This document shows, piece by piece, positions 43,328 to 53,771 of a stretch of DNA of 64,000 bases. Numbering within the stretch: position 1 is the stretch's first letter; every line of letters begins with the position of its first letter. The DNA lies in the NCBI GenBank assembly GCA_020636645.1, contig JACJXO010000010.1, positions 13,145 through 77,144 on the forward strand, written 5' to 3'. The notes beneath the pieces are model-generated. The model did no database searches, had not been told where the DNA came from, and saw only the letters and a program-made list of their open reading frames with translations. The position numbers were made by a program, and so were the translations under genes. The stretch comes from Chitinophagales bacterium (GTDB lineage: Bacteria; Bacteroidota; Bacteroidia; Chitinophagales; BACL12).

Positions 43328-44538
43328 AGAAACTGGCTTACATCCTCATCTGTTTTCCGCTGCTGAGCAGTTGCGATTTTTTGTTTGGTACAACAAAAGA
43401 TGATGTAGCCGCAGAGATCTTTGAAGAAGGCGCCATCGATCCGGAACTCATTCCTTCAGAAGTGGGCTATGTTCCAGTGCTGCCATTCTGGACAGGCTTT
43501 GATCATCCGGTAGATATATACTGCGGTTATGATGAGATGATCTATGTGATAGATGACAACGGGCTGAACGTGCTGGATCAGGCGGGAAATCTGCATGACA
43601 TCATTTACATTCAGGGTGCCTCAGATGTATGTCAGGACCGTAGGCTGCATACCTATGTGACCGGGCGGGTGGATGTGGATGTGGATGACGACGGAATGCC
43701 CGAAAACCTGGCTGCGGTATATCACCTGACGGGTACGGCTACCGGAAATGTACAGTTCATTGATACCCTTATTCATCCGTTCTGCGATGAAAGCCGCAAC
43801 ATCACTTCTTTCCGTGGTACAGATGATATCGCAGTTGAATTCACCGGTGTGACCACTCTGGCCGATAATACCCTGCACGTGTCACGCACCGGTCCACGCA
43901 ATGACCTGACAGGTATCGCTAGAGTGGATAATACTATTCTGTTCTTTGATGAGGATGGCAACAACACCGGCTATTCCAACGGACTGAGTCCGGTATCATC
44001 CAACCTCCGATCATCCTGGAATATCTCTTCTATCGCCGGATTTGCTGCTCCACCCCAATCGCTCGCAGGAATCAGCACCTCGGCTGATTTTCTTATCACC
44101 CTGGAGGCGGAAGATGCAGCGTACAAAGTGTTGTGGATCCAGCAGAATGTGGATCCGGAAGCGGGAGTCACCTATGGAGAGAATGCAGCACTGGCAGCAT
44201 TTGACCTGACCAAAGCCGATCGTTTCCTCTACGAACCCGGCAGATTTGAAGCTCCTGCAGATGTGTATGTGGCACCTGATTTTACCGGTTACATATTTGT
44301 GGTGGACAGTGAGCTGGACTCTCTGTATCAGTTCACCCGCAGGGGCTATGAAGGTGTGAACCCACCACCGGGAAGCACCACAACAAAACAGATCATCGCC
44401 AGCTTTGGCGGTGCCGGCGATGGCCCCTTCAACTTCAACGAACCCAGTGGTGTGGCTTATCTGCGCAGGGTGGTCTATGTGGCAGATAAGGGCAACGGGC
44501 GCATTTGCCGTTATACGCTGAGTACCGACCTCGAATGA
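43324..44538 (+). CDS. NHL-like repeat lipoprotein
   Basis: A 404-residue lipoprotein (LAYILICFPLLSSC, cysteine at 16). The mature part reads as NHL-type propeller repeats: GFDHPVDIYCGYDEMIYVID, APADVYVAPDFTGYIFVVD, FNEPSGVAYLRRVVYVADKGNGRI. The 4-bp overlap with the PorV/PorQ-like gene suggests the two proteins work together at the outer membrane, but no function is known to me. Confidence 0.85.
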   Translation: MKKLAYILICFPLLSSCDFLFGTTKDDVAAEIFEEGAIDPELIPSEVGYVPVLPFWTGFDHPVDIYCGYDEMIYVIDDNGLNVLDQAGNLHDIIYIQGASDVCQDRRLHTYVTGRVDVDVDDDGMPENLAAVYHLTGTATGNVQFIDTLIHPFCDESRNITSFRGTDDIAVEFTGVTTLADNTLHVSRTGPRNDLTGIARVDNTILFFDEDGNNTGYSNGLSPVSSNLRSSWNISSIAGFAAPPQSLAGISTSADFLITLEAEDAAYKVLWIQQNVDPEAGVTYGENAALAAFDLTKADRFLYEPGRFEAPADVYVAPDFTGYIFVVDSELDSLYQFTRRGYEGVNPPPGSTTTKQIIASFGGAGDGPFNFNEPSGVAYLRRVVYVADKGNGRICRYTLSTDLE

Positions 44539-44547
44539 TCTTTCTCC

Positions 44548-44555
44548 TACCTTTG
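44548..44555 (+). promoter_or_regulatory. TACCTTTG promoter box
   Basis: A perfect TAnnTTTG ending 5 nt before the ATG at 44561. It overlaps an in-frame GTG (44555), which makes the ATG the better start. Confidence 0.5.
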
Positions 44556-44560
44556 TGCGT

Positions 44561-45688
44561 ATGAGCAAACAGATAGTTGTACTGGGTGCCGGCATGGTAG
44601 GACGTGCCATGGCCATTGACCTGGCAAAGGATTTTCAGGTGACCAGTGCCGATATAAGCCGGGAGAATCTGGACCTGCTTCTGCCCTTTGGTATCCATAC
44701 CATTCAGGCTGATCTGTCTGATGCTGCTGCCATTCAGGAATTGATCGCTGCTGCAGACCTTGTGATAGGAGCGGTACCCGGATTCATGGCATTCAGAACC
44801 CTGCAGACCGTTATTGAAGCAGGGAAGAACATATGTGATATTTCCTTTTTTGATGAGGACCCTTTTCTGCTGGATCAGCTTGCAAAAGACAAAGGTGTAA
44901 CTGCCATCATGGATGTGGGTGTGGCACCCGGAATGGACAATATCCTGCTGGGATATCACCATCGGCGGATGCAGGTGAACCGGTTCGTTTGTCTGGTGGG
45001 CGGACTTCCCAAACACCGACAGTGGCCATATGAGTATAAGGCTCCCTTTTCCCCCATCGATGTACTGGAAGAATATACCCGCCCGGCCCGATATGTGCAG
45101 GATGGAAAGGAAGTGGTCATGCCTGCGCTCAGCGAACCGGAGCTCATGGAGTTTGCAGAAGTGGGTACCCTCGAAGCTTTCAACAGCGACGGACTGCGCA
45201 GCCTGATACGCACCATGCCCGATATTCCGAACATGATTGAAAGAACTTTGCGCTATCCGGGTCATATCGAACTGATGCGGGTATTGCGGGAGACAGGGTT
45301 CTTCAGTAAAGAAGCCATACTGGTGAAAGGGCAGGCAATCCGACCGATAGACCTGACCTCGCAACTGCTGTTCCCGATGTGGAAACTAGAGCAGGAAGAA
45401 GAAGAATTCACTGTGATGCGGGTCATCATAGAGGGAACAGAAAACGGTTCACATCGCACCTATACCTATGACCTGCTGGATCGTTATGATGCCGCAACGA
45501 AGACTTCCAGCATGGCACGCACCACTGGCTATACCTGCACAGGGGCTGCCCGCCTGGTGTTGAATGGCATGTATGATAAGAAAGGGGTCTTTCCGCCGGA
45601 ATTCCTGGGTGAAGAGGAGGCACACTTGTCTTTCATGCTGGAACATTTGGCTCAACGAAACATACATTACCGGCAACAGATCAGCTGA
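44561..45688 (+). CDS. Saccharopine dehydrogenase-family oxidoreductase
   Basis: A 375-residue protein: Rossmann site GAGMVGRA (8-15), DISRENLD, and the middle domain with MDVGVAPGMDN (about 115-125). The C-terminal domain includes TTGYTCTGAARLVLNGM. Relatives reduce or oxidise imines in lysine, saccharopine or polyamine metabolism (lysine degradation, carboxynorspermidine). The neighbours do not point to a pathway. Located between the PorV-like pair and the sensor kinase. Confidence 0.88.
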   Translation: MSKQIVVLGAGMVGRAMAIDLAKDFQVTSADISRENLDLLLPFGIHTIQADLSDAAAIQELIAAADLVIGAVPGFMAFRTLQTVIEAGKNICDISFFDEDPFLLDQLAKDKGVTAIMDVGVAPGMDNILLGYHHRRMQVNRFVCLVGGLPKHRQWPYEYKAPFSPIDVLEEYTRPARYVQDGKEVVMPALSEPELMEFAEVGTLEAFNSDGLRSLIRTMPDIPNMIERTLRYPGHIELMRVLRETGFFSKEAILVKGQAIRPIDLTSQLLFPMWKLEQEEEEFTVMRVIIEGTENGSHRTYTYDLLDRYDAATKTSSMARTTGYTCTGAARLVLNGMYDKKGVFPPEFLGEEEAHLSFMLEHLAQRNIHYRQQIS

Positions 45689-45734
45689 TCAGGTTTTCAC
45701 AGATATGACCGAAAGCGAGTATATTCGGTTTACC

Positions 45735-48700
45735 ATGAAGCGCCTGTTGTCAGTACTTTGTTTCTTACTTTTTTATTGCGCCGCCCTTCGGGCACAACTT
45801 CCTGATCTTTATTTTGAACAGATCACTACCCGGAATGGACTGTCCAACAACAGCATAACCTGCTTGTTTGAAGACAGCCGGGGCTTCATCTGGATAGGTA
45901 CCCGCTTTGGCCTGAACCGGTATGATGGCCAGACTTATGAGCATTTTTTGAAATCAAATCAGAACAGGAATTCCATTTCCGGCAACTATATAGTTCGTGT
46001 ACTGGAAGATCAGGATGGGATCATTTGGGTGGCTACAAAAGATGGCGGCCTTAACCGCTTTGATGAGCAGGCAAAGGAAGGTTTCAGGTGGACCGCACTC
46101 ATGGAAAGCACTGATAACAAGACCGGGTTGCCTTCAAACCGGCTTACAGATATTGTCATGCTAAACGACTCCGTTTTGTTGCTGACAGCAGAGGTCAATC
46201 CCTTGATCCTGTTGCACACAAGGAACATGGAGTTTAGATACATCGCTCCTGCTAAGAATGTGACTGATGCTGTACTGTCCGTTCGATGGGATGATGCAGG
46301 ATCTGAAATCAAGGATCCTTTTTGGATACATAGGTTCAAAACTTTCAGAGGGCAGATTTTCCTGTCTCCCTTAAAACCTGGTCCGGTAGCCGCAATAGAT
46401 GCTACTGGCAAGCTGGTGTTGAGGTTCCGTGATCTGCCATGTACCACCATCGCAGAATTTTTACCGGAAGGAGATAGTCTCTGGGTCAGTGGATGGAAAG
46501 GCGGTTTGTTTCTGCAAAGAAACTCCGGCACTGGAGATGATCCGGTGATCACAGAAGTTTTTGATGCGGAAGATCAGATCAATTGTATCGAATCATTGGA
46601 TGATCATACGCTGTTGTTGGGAATGAACAGTACCGGAGTGGCACTGCTTGATAAGCGGACGATGAAGTCCAGATTTTTCATGTCAGAAGTGAACAATGCA
46701 TATTCCATTCCCGGTAACAGGGTACTGGCAATGATGATAGATCGCAATGGCATCGTCTGGATCGGAACAACAAAGGGGCTGGCCAGATACAATCCGGCCC
46801 AGTGGAAGATTCATGCTGAGTTACTTCCGTATGACGAAGCCAGAGACATCAGTTATTATTCAGTCTTCACAGAGTCATCAGGCACTCTGCGTATCTGCTC
46901 AAGCGCAGGGATATTCAAAAAAGAACCGGCAGATGCTTTCTTCAGAAGGGTAGAATTAGACTTTAAAGGCCAGGCCATCCAGGTAACAGGTATTGTACAG
47001 TTGTCTGATGGCAGATTCATGCTATCATCAGAGCAGGGTTTGTTCTGGTATGACCCTGTGAAAGAGCAGTTGTCTGACTGGATACCGTCTTTAGTGTACC
47101 TGAGAGACACTGTGATCATCAACAGATCACATTATAGCAGGATTGCCTTTCAGGTGAGAAGCCCGGTCGTTTATAAGGATCAGGACAAGGAGTTCGTACT
47201 GGCAGCAGTTATCGGATATGGTTTACTTGTATATGATGTCAGTGATAATGTTAATTATTTTCTGGTAAGGGATGAAAAGAATCCTTTATCATTTGGAGAC
47301 GGCCTGCTGCTAAATGTAGCTATTGATAAAGATCGTCAGGTATGGTTGGGCAGTACTCAGGGTTTATACAGGTGGCGTAGTGAAGAAGGGCTTGTGAACA
47401 ACTTCGACCGCTTTCTGCACGATCCGGATGACCCGGCAAGCATACCTTCAAATTATATCACATCCATCATCTCTGATCCTGAAAAAGGTGTCTGGATCAC
47501 CACACCTGATGGATTGGGTAGGTTGGTAGATGGAAGCTGCCAGACCTGGCTGCCAGGCAATGACCTGCACCGTGTCATGCTGGGAGGTCTGTACGATCAG
47601 GGAAAGGTGTGGGCTGCTGTATTGGAAGGGTTCGAGATATTTGATGTAAAACGGAAAACATTCAGATACCAGGGTATTCCCCATGAATCCTGGTACCCAA
47701 GTGCACCACTGGGGATCATCAAGTTACCAGACGGCCAGTTTGCCTACGCAAGCGGAAAGCATTTTCTGACCTTTCATCAGGATGATCTGATTGCAGATCG
47801 CAGTTTCCCTGATGTGTTTATTAAAACATTGCTGGTTCAGGACTCTCTGATCTATCTGAAGGAATATCCTGATCGTATTGTCCTTAAGCACAACCAGAAT
47901 TTCGTTCAGTTCAATTTGGCTGGTATTCAGGTTCGATATCCGGGTTCACTGAAGATCAGGTACAGGCTAACTGGACTTGAGGAGAATTGGACAGAATCAT
48001 CTGTCACATCATTTATCAGATTTACAAATCTGACTCCGGGCAGCTACGCCCTCGAAGTACAGGTGACCAATCCGGTAGGTGAATGGAGTGAGACGAATAC
48101 ATTATACCTGTTGGACATTTCAAAACCCTGGTATGGAACCTGGTGGTTTTACGGCTTGTGTCTGGTCATGTCACTATCTGTTTTCAGGCTGATCATCTTC
48201 CTGAGAGAGAGAAGCAGATATCAGATCGAGATGATCAGAAACAGGATAGCAAACGATCTGCATGATGATGTGGGAAGTGCATTGAGTTCTATTCATCTGT
48301 ACAGCGAAGTGGCACATAATCACTCACAGAAGAACCAACAGGAACTGCGGAGCTTGTTACAGAAGATCTCTCATGCCAGCCTTGAAATGCAGGAGAATAT
48401 GGGACATATTATTTGGAGTCTGCAGCCCAGAAATGCCCCTGCCGGGCAGATGGGAGCCAGATTAAGGCAACTGGCAGGCGAGATGCTTGGCGCCGCCAAT
48501 ATCAGATTCACTTACGAATGGGATGATAACCTGGGCAGCTTGCATTTATCACCAGTGCAGCGCAAAGAATGCTATCTTATCTGTAAAGAGGCGCTTCATA
48601 ACATCATCAAGTATGCAGCCTGCACCAAAGTGACCATCCGTCTTTACCGTAAATCAGAATCGATGTGTGTTGATATCAGTGATAATGGCAAAGGATTTGA

Positions 48701-48848
48701 CAAGGAATCGGTTCAGTATGGAAATGGATTGTATTCGATGCAACAACGGGCAGAATCACTCAAAGGATCACTGAAAATAACAAGCCAGCCAGGCGACGGT
48801 GTGTTGGTCAGCTTATGTTTTCCGGCCGGAACCCGCAAGATCTGGTAG
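45735..48848 (+). CDS. Reg_prop/Y_Y_Y periplasmic sensor histidine kinase (NarL/LytS-like HisKA_3)
   Basis: A 1037-residue protein. Signal peptide (LLSVLCFLLFYCAALRAQ), then a two-bladed-seven propeller sensor of Reg_prop repeats (NGLSNNSITCLFEDSRGFIW, then WIGTRFGLNRYDG). A Y_Y_Y domain follows near 755-820, with one membrane segment near 828-848. The kinase core has the HisKA_3 helix NDLHDDVGSALSS (phospho-acceptor H843) and a HATPase with KEALHNIIKYA near 955 and DNGKGF near 985. It has no receiver or AraC domain, unlike classical hybrid polysaccharide sensors. It pairs with the response regulator 34 bp downstream. The start is taken at 45735 for its signal peptide. Confidence 0.92.
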   Translation: MKRLLSVLCFLLFYCAALRAQLPDLYFEQITTRNGLSNNSITCLFEDSRGFIWIGTRFGLNRYDGQTYEHFLKSNQNRNSISGNYIVRVLEDQDGIIWVATKDGGLNRFDEQAKEGFRWTALMESTDNKTGLPSNRLTDIVMLNDSVLLLTAEVNPLILLHTRNMEFRYIAPAKNVTDAVLSVRWDDAGSEIKDPFWIHRFKTFRGQIFLSPLKPGPVAAIDATGKLVLRFRDLPCTTIAEFLPEGDSLWVSGWKGGLFLQRNSGTGDDPVITEVFDAEDQINCIESLDDHTLLLGMNSTGVALLDKRTMKSRFFMSEVNNAYSIPGNRVLAMMIDRNGIVWIGTTKGLARYNPAQWKIHAELLPYDEARDISYYSVFTESSGTLRICSSAGIFKKEPADAFFRRVELDFKGQAIQVTGIVQLSDGRFMLSSEQGLFWYDPVKEQLSDWIPSLVYLRDTVIINRSHYSRIAFQVRSPVVYKDQDKEFVLAAVIGYGLLVYDVSDNVNYFLVRDEKNPLSFGDGLLLNVAIDKDRQVWLGSTQGLYRWRSEEGLVNNFDRFLHDPDDPASIPSNYITSIISDPEKGVWITTPDGLGRLVDGSCQTWLPGNDLHRVMLGGLYDQGKVWAAVLEGFEIFDVKRKTFRYQGIPHESWYPSAPLGIIKLPDGQFAYASGKHFLTFHQDDLIADRSFPDVFIKTLLVQDSLIYLKEYPDRIVLKHNQNFVQFNLAGIQVRYPGSLKIRYRLTGLEENWTESSVTSFIRFTNLTPGSYALEVQVTNPVGEWSETNTLYLLDISKPWYGTWWFYGLCLVMSLSVFRLIIFLRERSRYQIEMIRNRIANDLHDDVGSALSSIHLYSEVAHNHSQKNQQELRSLLQKISHASLEMQENMGHIIWSLQPRNAPAGQMGARLRQLAGEMLGAANIRFTYEWDDNLGSLHLSPVQRKECYLICKEALHNIIKYAACTKVTIRLYRKSESMCVDISDNGKGFDKESVQYGNGLYSMQQRAESLKGSLKITSQPGDGVLVSLCFPAGTRKIW

Positions 48849-48870
48849 AAGATCAGAAATATGAATGAAT

Positions 48871-48878
48871 TAATTTAG
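48871..48878 (+). promoter_or_regulatory. TAATTTAG promoter-like box
   Basis: One mismatch to TAnnTTTG, 4 nt before the ATG at 48883. The response regulator may therefore have its own promoter besides read-through from the kinase gene. Confidence 0.35.
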
Positions 48879-48882
48879 GATC

Positions 48883-49524
48883 ATGAAGGAGATCAGGGTA
48901 GCTCTGTTTGACGATAATGACATCCGGCGGGATGGAGTGGAGTTATTGCTGAAAACTACCGAGGGATATGTCTGCTGCGGATCCTATGAACATGCCGGCA
49001 ACCTCGTGGCAGAGCTCCATGATGCACAGCCCGATGTGGTCATCATGGATATTGATATGCCGGGAATTGACGGAATTGAAGCGGTCAGGATACTGAAGGG
49101 GGCTTTCCCCAACCTCCCGGTTATGATGCAGACTGTCTTTGATCATGATGAGAAAGTTTTTGAAAGCATCCTGGCAGGAGCCACAGGTTATTTGTTAAAG
49201 AAAACACCACCGGTCAAGTTACTGGAGGCCATCAGTGAGATGCATGACGGAGGTGCGCCAATGACACCAGAGATAGCCGCCAAGGTCCTGGCCTTTTTTG
49301 CAAAACAGAACACCCCGGAACCTGCTAACAGCATCGACCTTACAGAAAAAGAGAGTGCTGTATTACGCGATCTGGTAGAAGGATTCAGTTACAAGATGAT
49401 TGCTGAAAACCAGGGCATCAGTTACCATACCGTCAATTTCCATGTGCGCAACATCTACAGGAAACTCCATGTGCACAGCCTAGGTGAGGCAGTGTCCAAA
49501 GCCATACGGGAAAAGTTGATTTAA
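48883..49524 (+). CDS. NarL/FixJ-family response regulator
   Basis: A 213-residue protein. The receiver domain has acidic pocket D10-D11, phospho-acceptor D56 in VVIMDIDMPG and the lysine in GYLLKKTPP. The LuxR-type DNA-binding domain has LTEKESAVLRDLVEGFS and the helix HTVNFHVRNIYRKL. It is the partner of the sensor kinase upstream. A likely target is the large surface-protein gene that starts 77 bp downstream, though this is only inference from position. Confidence 0.93.
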   Translation: MKEIRVALFDDNDIRRDGVELLLKTTEGYVCCGSYEHAGNLVAELHDAQPDVVIMDIDMPGIDGIEAVRILKGAFPNLPVMMQTVFDHDEKVFESILAGATGYLLKKTPPVKLLEAISEMHDGGAPMTPEIAAKVLAFFAKQNTPEPANSIDLTEKESAVLRDLVEGFSYKMIAENQGISYHTVNFHVRNIYRKLHVHSLGEAVSKAIREKLI

Positions 49525-49581
49525 CACGTTTTTAACCGGTACCTGCAAGAATTAGTAGTATGGCAGGAGCATGGATACCGA

Positions 49582-49589
49582 TAGATTTG
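49582..49589 (+). promoter_or_regulatory. TAGATTTG promoter box
   Basis: A perfect TAnnTTTG, 11 nt before the ATG at 49601. It is the nearest promoter element for the giant surface-protein gene. Confidence 0.4.
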
Positions 49590-49600
49590 GGATTCTGTTT

Positions 49601-52600
49601 ATGAAACCCAAAATGAAAAACATGCGCCTACCAATCCTGCTGTCTGCGATACTGATCGCAGCACCGATATTATCTTATGCCACTACTATTGCTGAGACCG
49701 AATCCAATAACACTTCAGGTACTGCTAATGCAGTGGCTGTGAATGACAGCGTGACCGGCTCTGTGCTTGGGGCAGATCTGGACTTTGACTGGTTCTCATT
49801 CACAACCGCTGAAGATGGTATCATCCGCATTAATTACGCTATTACTGGATCGGGTCATGCTAATATATACCTGCTGGACAATGACGGTACAACAATACTG
49901 TCCAGTGCAACTGTAGTTCCGGCTGGAACTACGGCATCATTTCAGTACAATAAGGCGGCGGCTGGCGACTACTTCATGCGAATTCAGTACTACAGTGCCG
50001 CAACAGATTGCAGCTATGAACTGGTGCCCGAGGTCATAACGAATGGTTATGGTCAGGATGCTGAACCAAATGATGTATATACAGATGCTTTGGTGTTGGC
50101 AGAAAATAGTTCAGCAGACGGCCATTTAGGTTACCGCTATAATGGTGGCGCACTGGATCAGATAGACTGGTACCAGGTCACCACGACAGAAGATGGTAAT
50201 CTGAATGTGACGCTGGATATTGAACCCAGTTCCTATTTTAATCTATCCATTTATGATTCAAATGGAGTGACTTCGCTGGGCTCAGCTTCAGCTTCTGATC
50301 TGGTTAGCGTTACCAGAAATGGTGTAGCTGCCGGTGTGTATTATATCCGTGTACACTATTATTCAACTACTTACTACGGAGGATATACACTCACAAATTC
50401 ACTTACATCCACAGGTATCCCTAACGATGCAGAACCAAATGATGTCTCTACTCAAGCACTTGTTCTGCCTGAGAATGGAAGCACACAGGGGCATATTGGT
50501 TATCGGTATAATGGAGGAAGCTATGACGAAGATGACTGGTATGAACTTACAACCACCAGCGATGGTGATGTGACAGTTTCATTAGCTTATTCTGTTGGCA
50601 TGTACCACCGGCTATACCTGTATGCTGCAGACGGAGTGACCAATCTGGCTTCAACTGGGGGTTATGATTCGATCTCTGTGACAAAGGCCGGACTTGCTGC
50701 CGGTACATTCCTTGTACGGGTAGAGCACTACTCAACCACTTATTACAGCCCTTATACATTATACAATGCAGTGGCTATGACAGAATATGACAATGACGCT
50801 GAGCCTAATGATGTATATACAGATGCCATGGTTATGGATGAAAACAGTACCATGTATGGACATATCGGTCACCGGTATGATGTGGGTGGATTTGATGAGG
50901 ATGACTGGTATCAGGTAGTAACGACCCAGGACGGTACACTTACCATTACTGCTGAAAATAATACAGGGCAGTACCATACCCTTACACTTTACGATTCCAA
51001 CGGAACAACGAGCCTGGGTTCCAATAGTGCTTATACAACCCAAACGGTTGTTCGGAAAGGACTGGCTGCAGGTACATACTATATTCGCATGTCACACTAT
51101 TCAACTACCTATTTCAGTGGTTACAGCTTGACCAACCTGGTCACCCCACCGGCTGAAGCAAATGACATGGAAGACAATGATTCAATACCGGTAGCACAGC
51201 CTATGCTTACCAATTCATCTGCGGAAGGTCATATAGGATTCCGCTATAACGGAGCTACCTATGATGAATACGATTACTATGAGTTAGTGCTAAATCAACC
51301 AGGAGACTTGTCTGCTACCCTGACCTTTGATCCTGTCATGTATCACAGGCTATATCTCAAGAGTAGCTCCGGAACCAACCTTGACAGTGATGAAGCCTAT
51401 GGCGAGTGTCAGGTTTCAGAAACCGGGTTGGATGCCGGAACATATTATATATTGGTTGAACATTATTCAACTACCTATCACAGCGGATATACCCTTACCA
51501 ACAATTACTGTCCGGATACCGTGGTCATTATGGCTGAAGGAATCACTACCTTCTGTGAAGGAGAATCTGTGTTATTGTTTACGGAAGATCATCACCTGTC
51601 ATACTTATGGAGTGATGGCTCTACTACAGAAACCAACGCTGCAGATATTACAGGTGGTTATTCACTTACTATTGATAATGGCGATGGCTGTGTGCGTACC
51701 TCCAATATCGTTGACATAGAAGTAGAGCCTAACCCCTTGGCTGTGATCGATCTGGATGGTCCTGCAGAATTCTGCGAAGGTGGTAGTGTGACACTGAGTA
51801 TCAGTTCTGATGCCCCGGATGCATATCTCTGGAGTACTGGTGAGTCCACTCCTACCATTGAAGTAACCACTTCCGGCGATTATAGTGTGGAGCTGTTCAA
51901 AGGAACTTGCTCTGCCATTTCAGACCCGGTTGCGATCACTGTGTGGGAGAATCCAGTTGCTTCAGTAACTCCGCTTAGTGCTACTACGCTTTGTGAGGGA
52001 GAAGCGGTAACACTGGATGCAGGAGCTGCTTCTGAATATCTGTGGAGTACCGGCGAAACAACCTCTTCCATTGATGTGGATGCAACAGGCAGTTACTCAG
52101 TAACCATAACAGACGTAAACGGATGTACAGATATATCTAATGCAGTGGATGTGACCGTGAACCCCATACCTGTGGCTACTATCACACCTGATGGCCCGAC
52201 CGAATTTTGTGAAGATGGAAGTGTACTACTTACCGCTTCAGCCGGCGATTCATATCTCTGGAGCACCGGTGAAACAACTGCATCTATCTCTGCATCAGCT
52301 GCTGGTTCTTATAATGTAGAAGTGACCACACTGGGTTGCAGTGCAACATCTTCAGATGTAAATGTCACGGTCTATGCAGCCCCCGTGGCAAGTATTTCTG
52401 CTGACGGGCCCACAACATTCTGCGATGGAGAATCGGTAACGTTAACTGCTTCTGCCGGCGATAGCTATCTGTGGAGCACAGGTGAGACCACTTCTTCGAT
52501 CGTGGTGTCTGAAACAGGCAGCTATACAGTTACCGTATATACTGCAGAAGGCTGTGATAACACCTCTGCTGCTGCCGATGTAATGGTCAATATCTGTACA

Positions 52601-53755
52601 GAAGAACTCGTCATCTCTGCTGATGGCCCGGTGGAATTCTGTGAAGGTGGAAGCGTGACCCTGACCGCCAATCTTGCTGAGGGTAATTTATGGAGTACCG
52701 GAGAAACAACTGTTTCGATAGTGGTGTCCACTTCCGGCGATTACTATTGTGAGAATGGAGAACAGACCTCCAATACAATCACGGTAACAGTGAACCCACT
52801 ACCCGTGGCAGAGATCACAGCCGATGGTCCTACTGAACTATGTGAAGGAGAAACGGTCAATCTGACTGCTTCAGGCGGTGATTTTTATCTGTGGAGTACA
52901 TTGGAATCAACAGCCGGAATTGAAGTGGGTGCCGGAAGCTATTCAGTAACAGTTACAAGTACAGAAGGATGCGAATCAAATGCCGGGCCTGTCGTAGTGA
53001 CTGAATCTGTATCACCAGTTGTAGAAGTATTGTCGCCATTGATGGAAAAACTGTGCTATGAAGGTGCAACTACTCTTGAAGTAAGTGCCAGTGGAGGAGA
53101 TATTCAGTGGTATAGAAATGGAGTGGAGTTAGCAGGCGCCACCAGCACGGCTTATATAGCAGATATGCCGGGATTATACACGTGCGTTGCAGACAATGGT
53201 ATTTGTCCGGCGGTGGTTTCAGAAGACATCTTGGTCGGAGTTGTACTCCCATTCAACCTGATCACAACAGGAGTTATTTATATTTGTGATGGAGATCTGA
53301 CCACACTTGAAGCACCGTATTCACCTACAGCATCCTATCAGTGGTACCAGAATAATGTGGCGATTCCGGGAGCTAACTCCAGCACTTATGATGCAGGTAC
53401 GACTGGTAAATATCATGTCGTACTGACCCAGGATGGTTGTGCGAGAAGATCGAGTTTCGTGTATGTGAAGGTCAACTGCAGGCTTGCTGCCAATGCAGTA
53501 TGGGAAATGGATTTGTATCCAAATCCTGCATCTGAGAATGCTTATATTCAGATCGGCTCATCTGACAATACCACTGCTGAATTATTGATTGCTAATATTC
53601 AAGGCGAGCTGGTATACAGAGAGGTCATTCAGATATCAGAAGGTAATCAGATCGTATCGCTACCTGTCAGCAATATGGCTGCCGGAGTATATATGGTAAG
53701 CCTGGTAAGTGAAAATGGCTTGATGCAGAATGAACAACTGATCATTCAGCATTGA
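49601..53755 (+). CDS. Giant secreted repeat protein (PPC repeats, Ig-like repeats, T9SS sorting domain)
   Basis: A 1384-residue exported protein with a signal (LPILLSAILIAAPILSYA). Residues about 20-640 hold five PPC-like units of about 123 residues with DAEPNDVYTDA, GHIGYRYNGG, DWYQ, and RVEHYSTTYY-type edges. From about 640 there are seven Ig-like units with FCEGESVTL and YLWSTGETT motifs, then IQWYRNG and YQWYQNN Ig-like units. The NP-type sorting domain follows (LYPNPASENAYIQIG, ending QLIIQH). The composition, repeats and sorting domain suggest a long surface stalk or adhesin. The ATG at 49601 follows a promoter box; 49613 is also possible. Confidence 0.92.
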   Translation: MKPKMKNMRLPILLSAILIAAPILSYATTIAETESNNTSGTANAVAVNDSVTGSVLGADLDFDWFSFTTAEDGIIRINYAITGSGHANIYLLDNDGTTILSSATVVPAGTTASFQYNKAAAGDYFMRIQYYSAATDCSYELVPEVITNGYGQDAEPNDVYTDALVLAENSSADGHLGYRYNGGALDQIDWYQVTTTEDGNLNVTLDIEPSSYFNLSIYDSNGVTSLGSASASDLVSVTRNGVAAGVYYIRVHYYSTTYYGGYTLTNSLTSTGIPNDAEPNDVSTQALVLPENGSTQGHIGYRYNGGSYDEDDWYELTTTSDGDVTVSLAYSVGMYHRLYLYAADGVTNLASTGGYDSISVTKAGLAAGTFLVRVEHYSTTYYSPYTLYNAVAMTEYDNDAEPNDVYTDAMVMDENSTMYGHIGHRYDVGGFDEDDWYQVVTTQDGTLTITAENNTGQYHTLTLYDSNGTTSLGSNSAYTTQTVVRKGLAAGTYYIRMSHYSTTYFSGYSLTNLVTPPAEANDMEDNDSIPVAQPMLTNSSAEGHIGFRYNGATYDEYDYYELVLNQPGDLSATLTFDPVMYHRLYLKSSSGTNLDSDEAYGECQVSETGLDAGTYYILVEHYSTTYHSGYTLTNNYCPDTVVIMAEGITTFCEGESVLLFTEDHHLSYLWSDGSTTETNAADITGGYSLTIDNGDGCVRTSNIVDIEVEPNPLAVIDLDGPAEFCEGGSVTLSISSDAPDAYLWSTGESTPTIEVTTSGDYSVELFKGTCSAISDPVAITVWENPVASVTPLSATTLCEGEAVTLDAGAASEYLWSTGETTSSIDVDATGSYSVTITDVNGCTDISNAVDVTVNPIPVATITPDGPTEFCEDGSVLLTASAGDSYLWSTGETTASISASAAGSYNVEVTTLGCSATSSDVNVTVYAAPVASISADGPTTFCDGESVTLTASAGDSYLWSTGETTSSIVVSETGSYTVTVYTAEGCDNTSAAADVMVNICTEELVISADGPVEFCEGGSVTLTANLAEGNLWSTGETTVSIVVSTSGDYYCENGEQTSNTITVTVNPLPVAEITADGPTELCEGETVNLTASGGDFYLWSTLESTAGIEVGAGSYSVTVTSTEGCESNAGPVVVTESVSPVVEVLSPLMEKLCYEGATTLEVSASGGDIQWYRNGVELAGATSTAYIADMPGLYTCVADNGICPAVVSEDILVGVVLPFNLITTGVIYICDGDLTTLEAPYSPTASYQWYQNNVAIPGANSSTYDAGTTGKYHVVLTQDGCARRSSFVYVKVNCRLAANAVWEMDLYPNPASENAYIQIGSSDNTTAELLIANIQGELVYREVIQISEGNQIVSLPVSNMAAGVYMVSLVSENGLMQNEQLIIQH

Positions 53756-53771
53756 TATTGCCCTGAAATAA

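Noticed and set aside
44011..45364. Long minus-strand ORFs opposite the lipoprotein and saccharopine dehydrogenase genes
   Set aside because: They are antisense shadows of clear plus-strand genes, and their translations have no domain pattern.
49601..53755. Internal DNA repeats of the giant gene as a CRISPR or mobile array
   Set aside because: The repeats are protein-level PPC and Ig-like units with continuous reading frame and synonymous divergence, not a CRISPR array.
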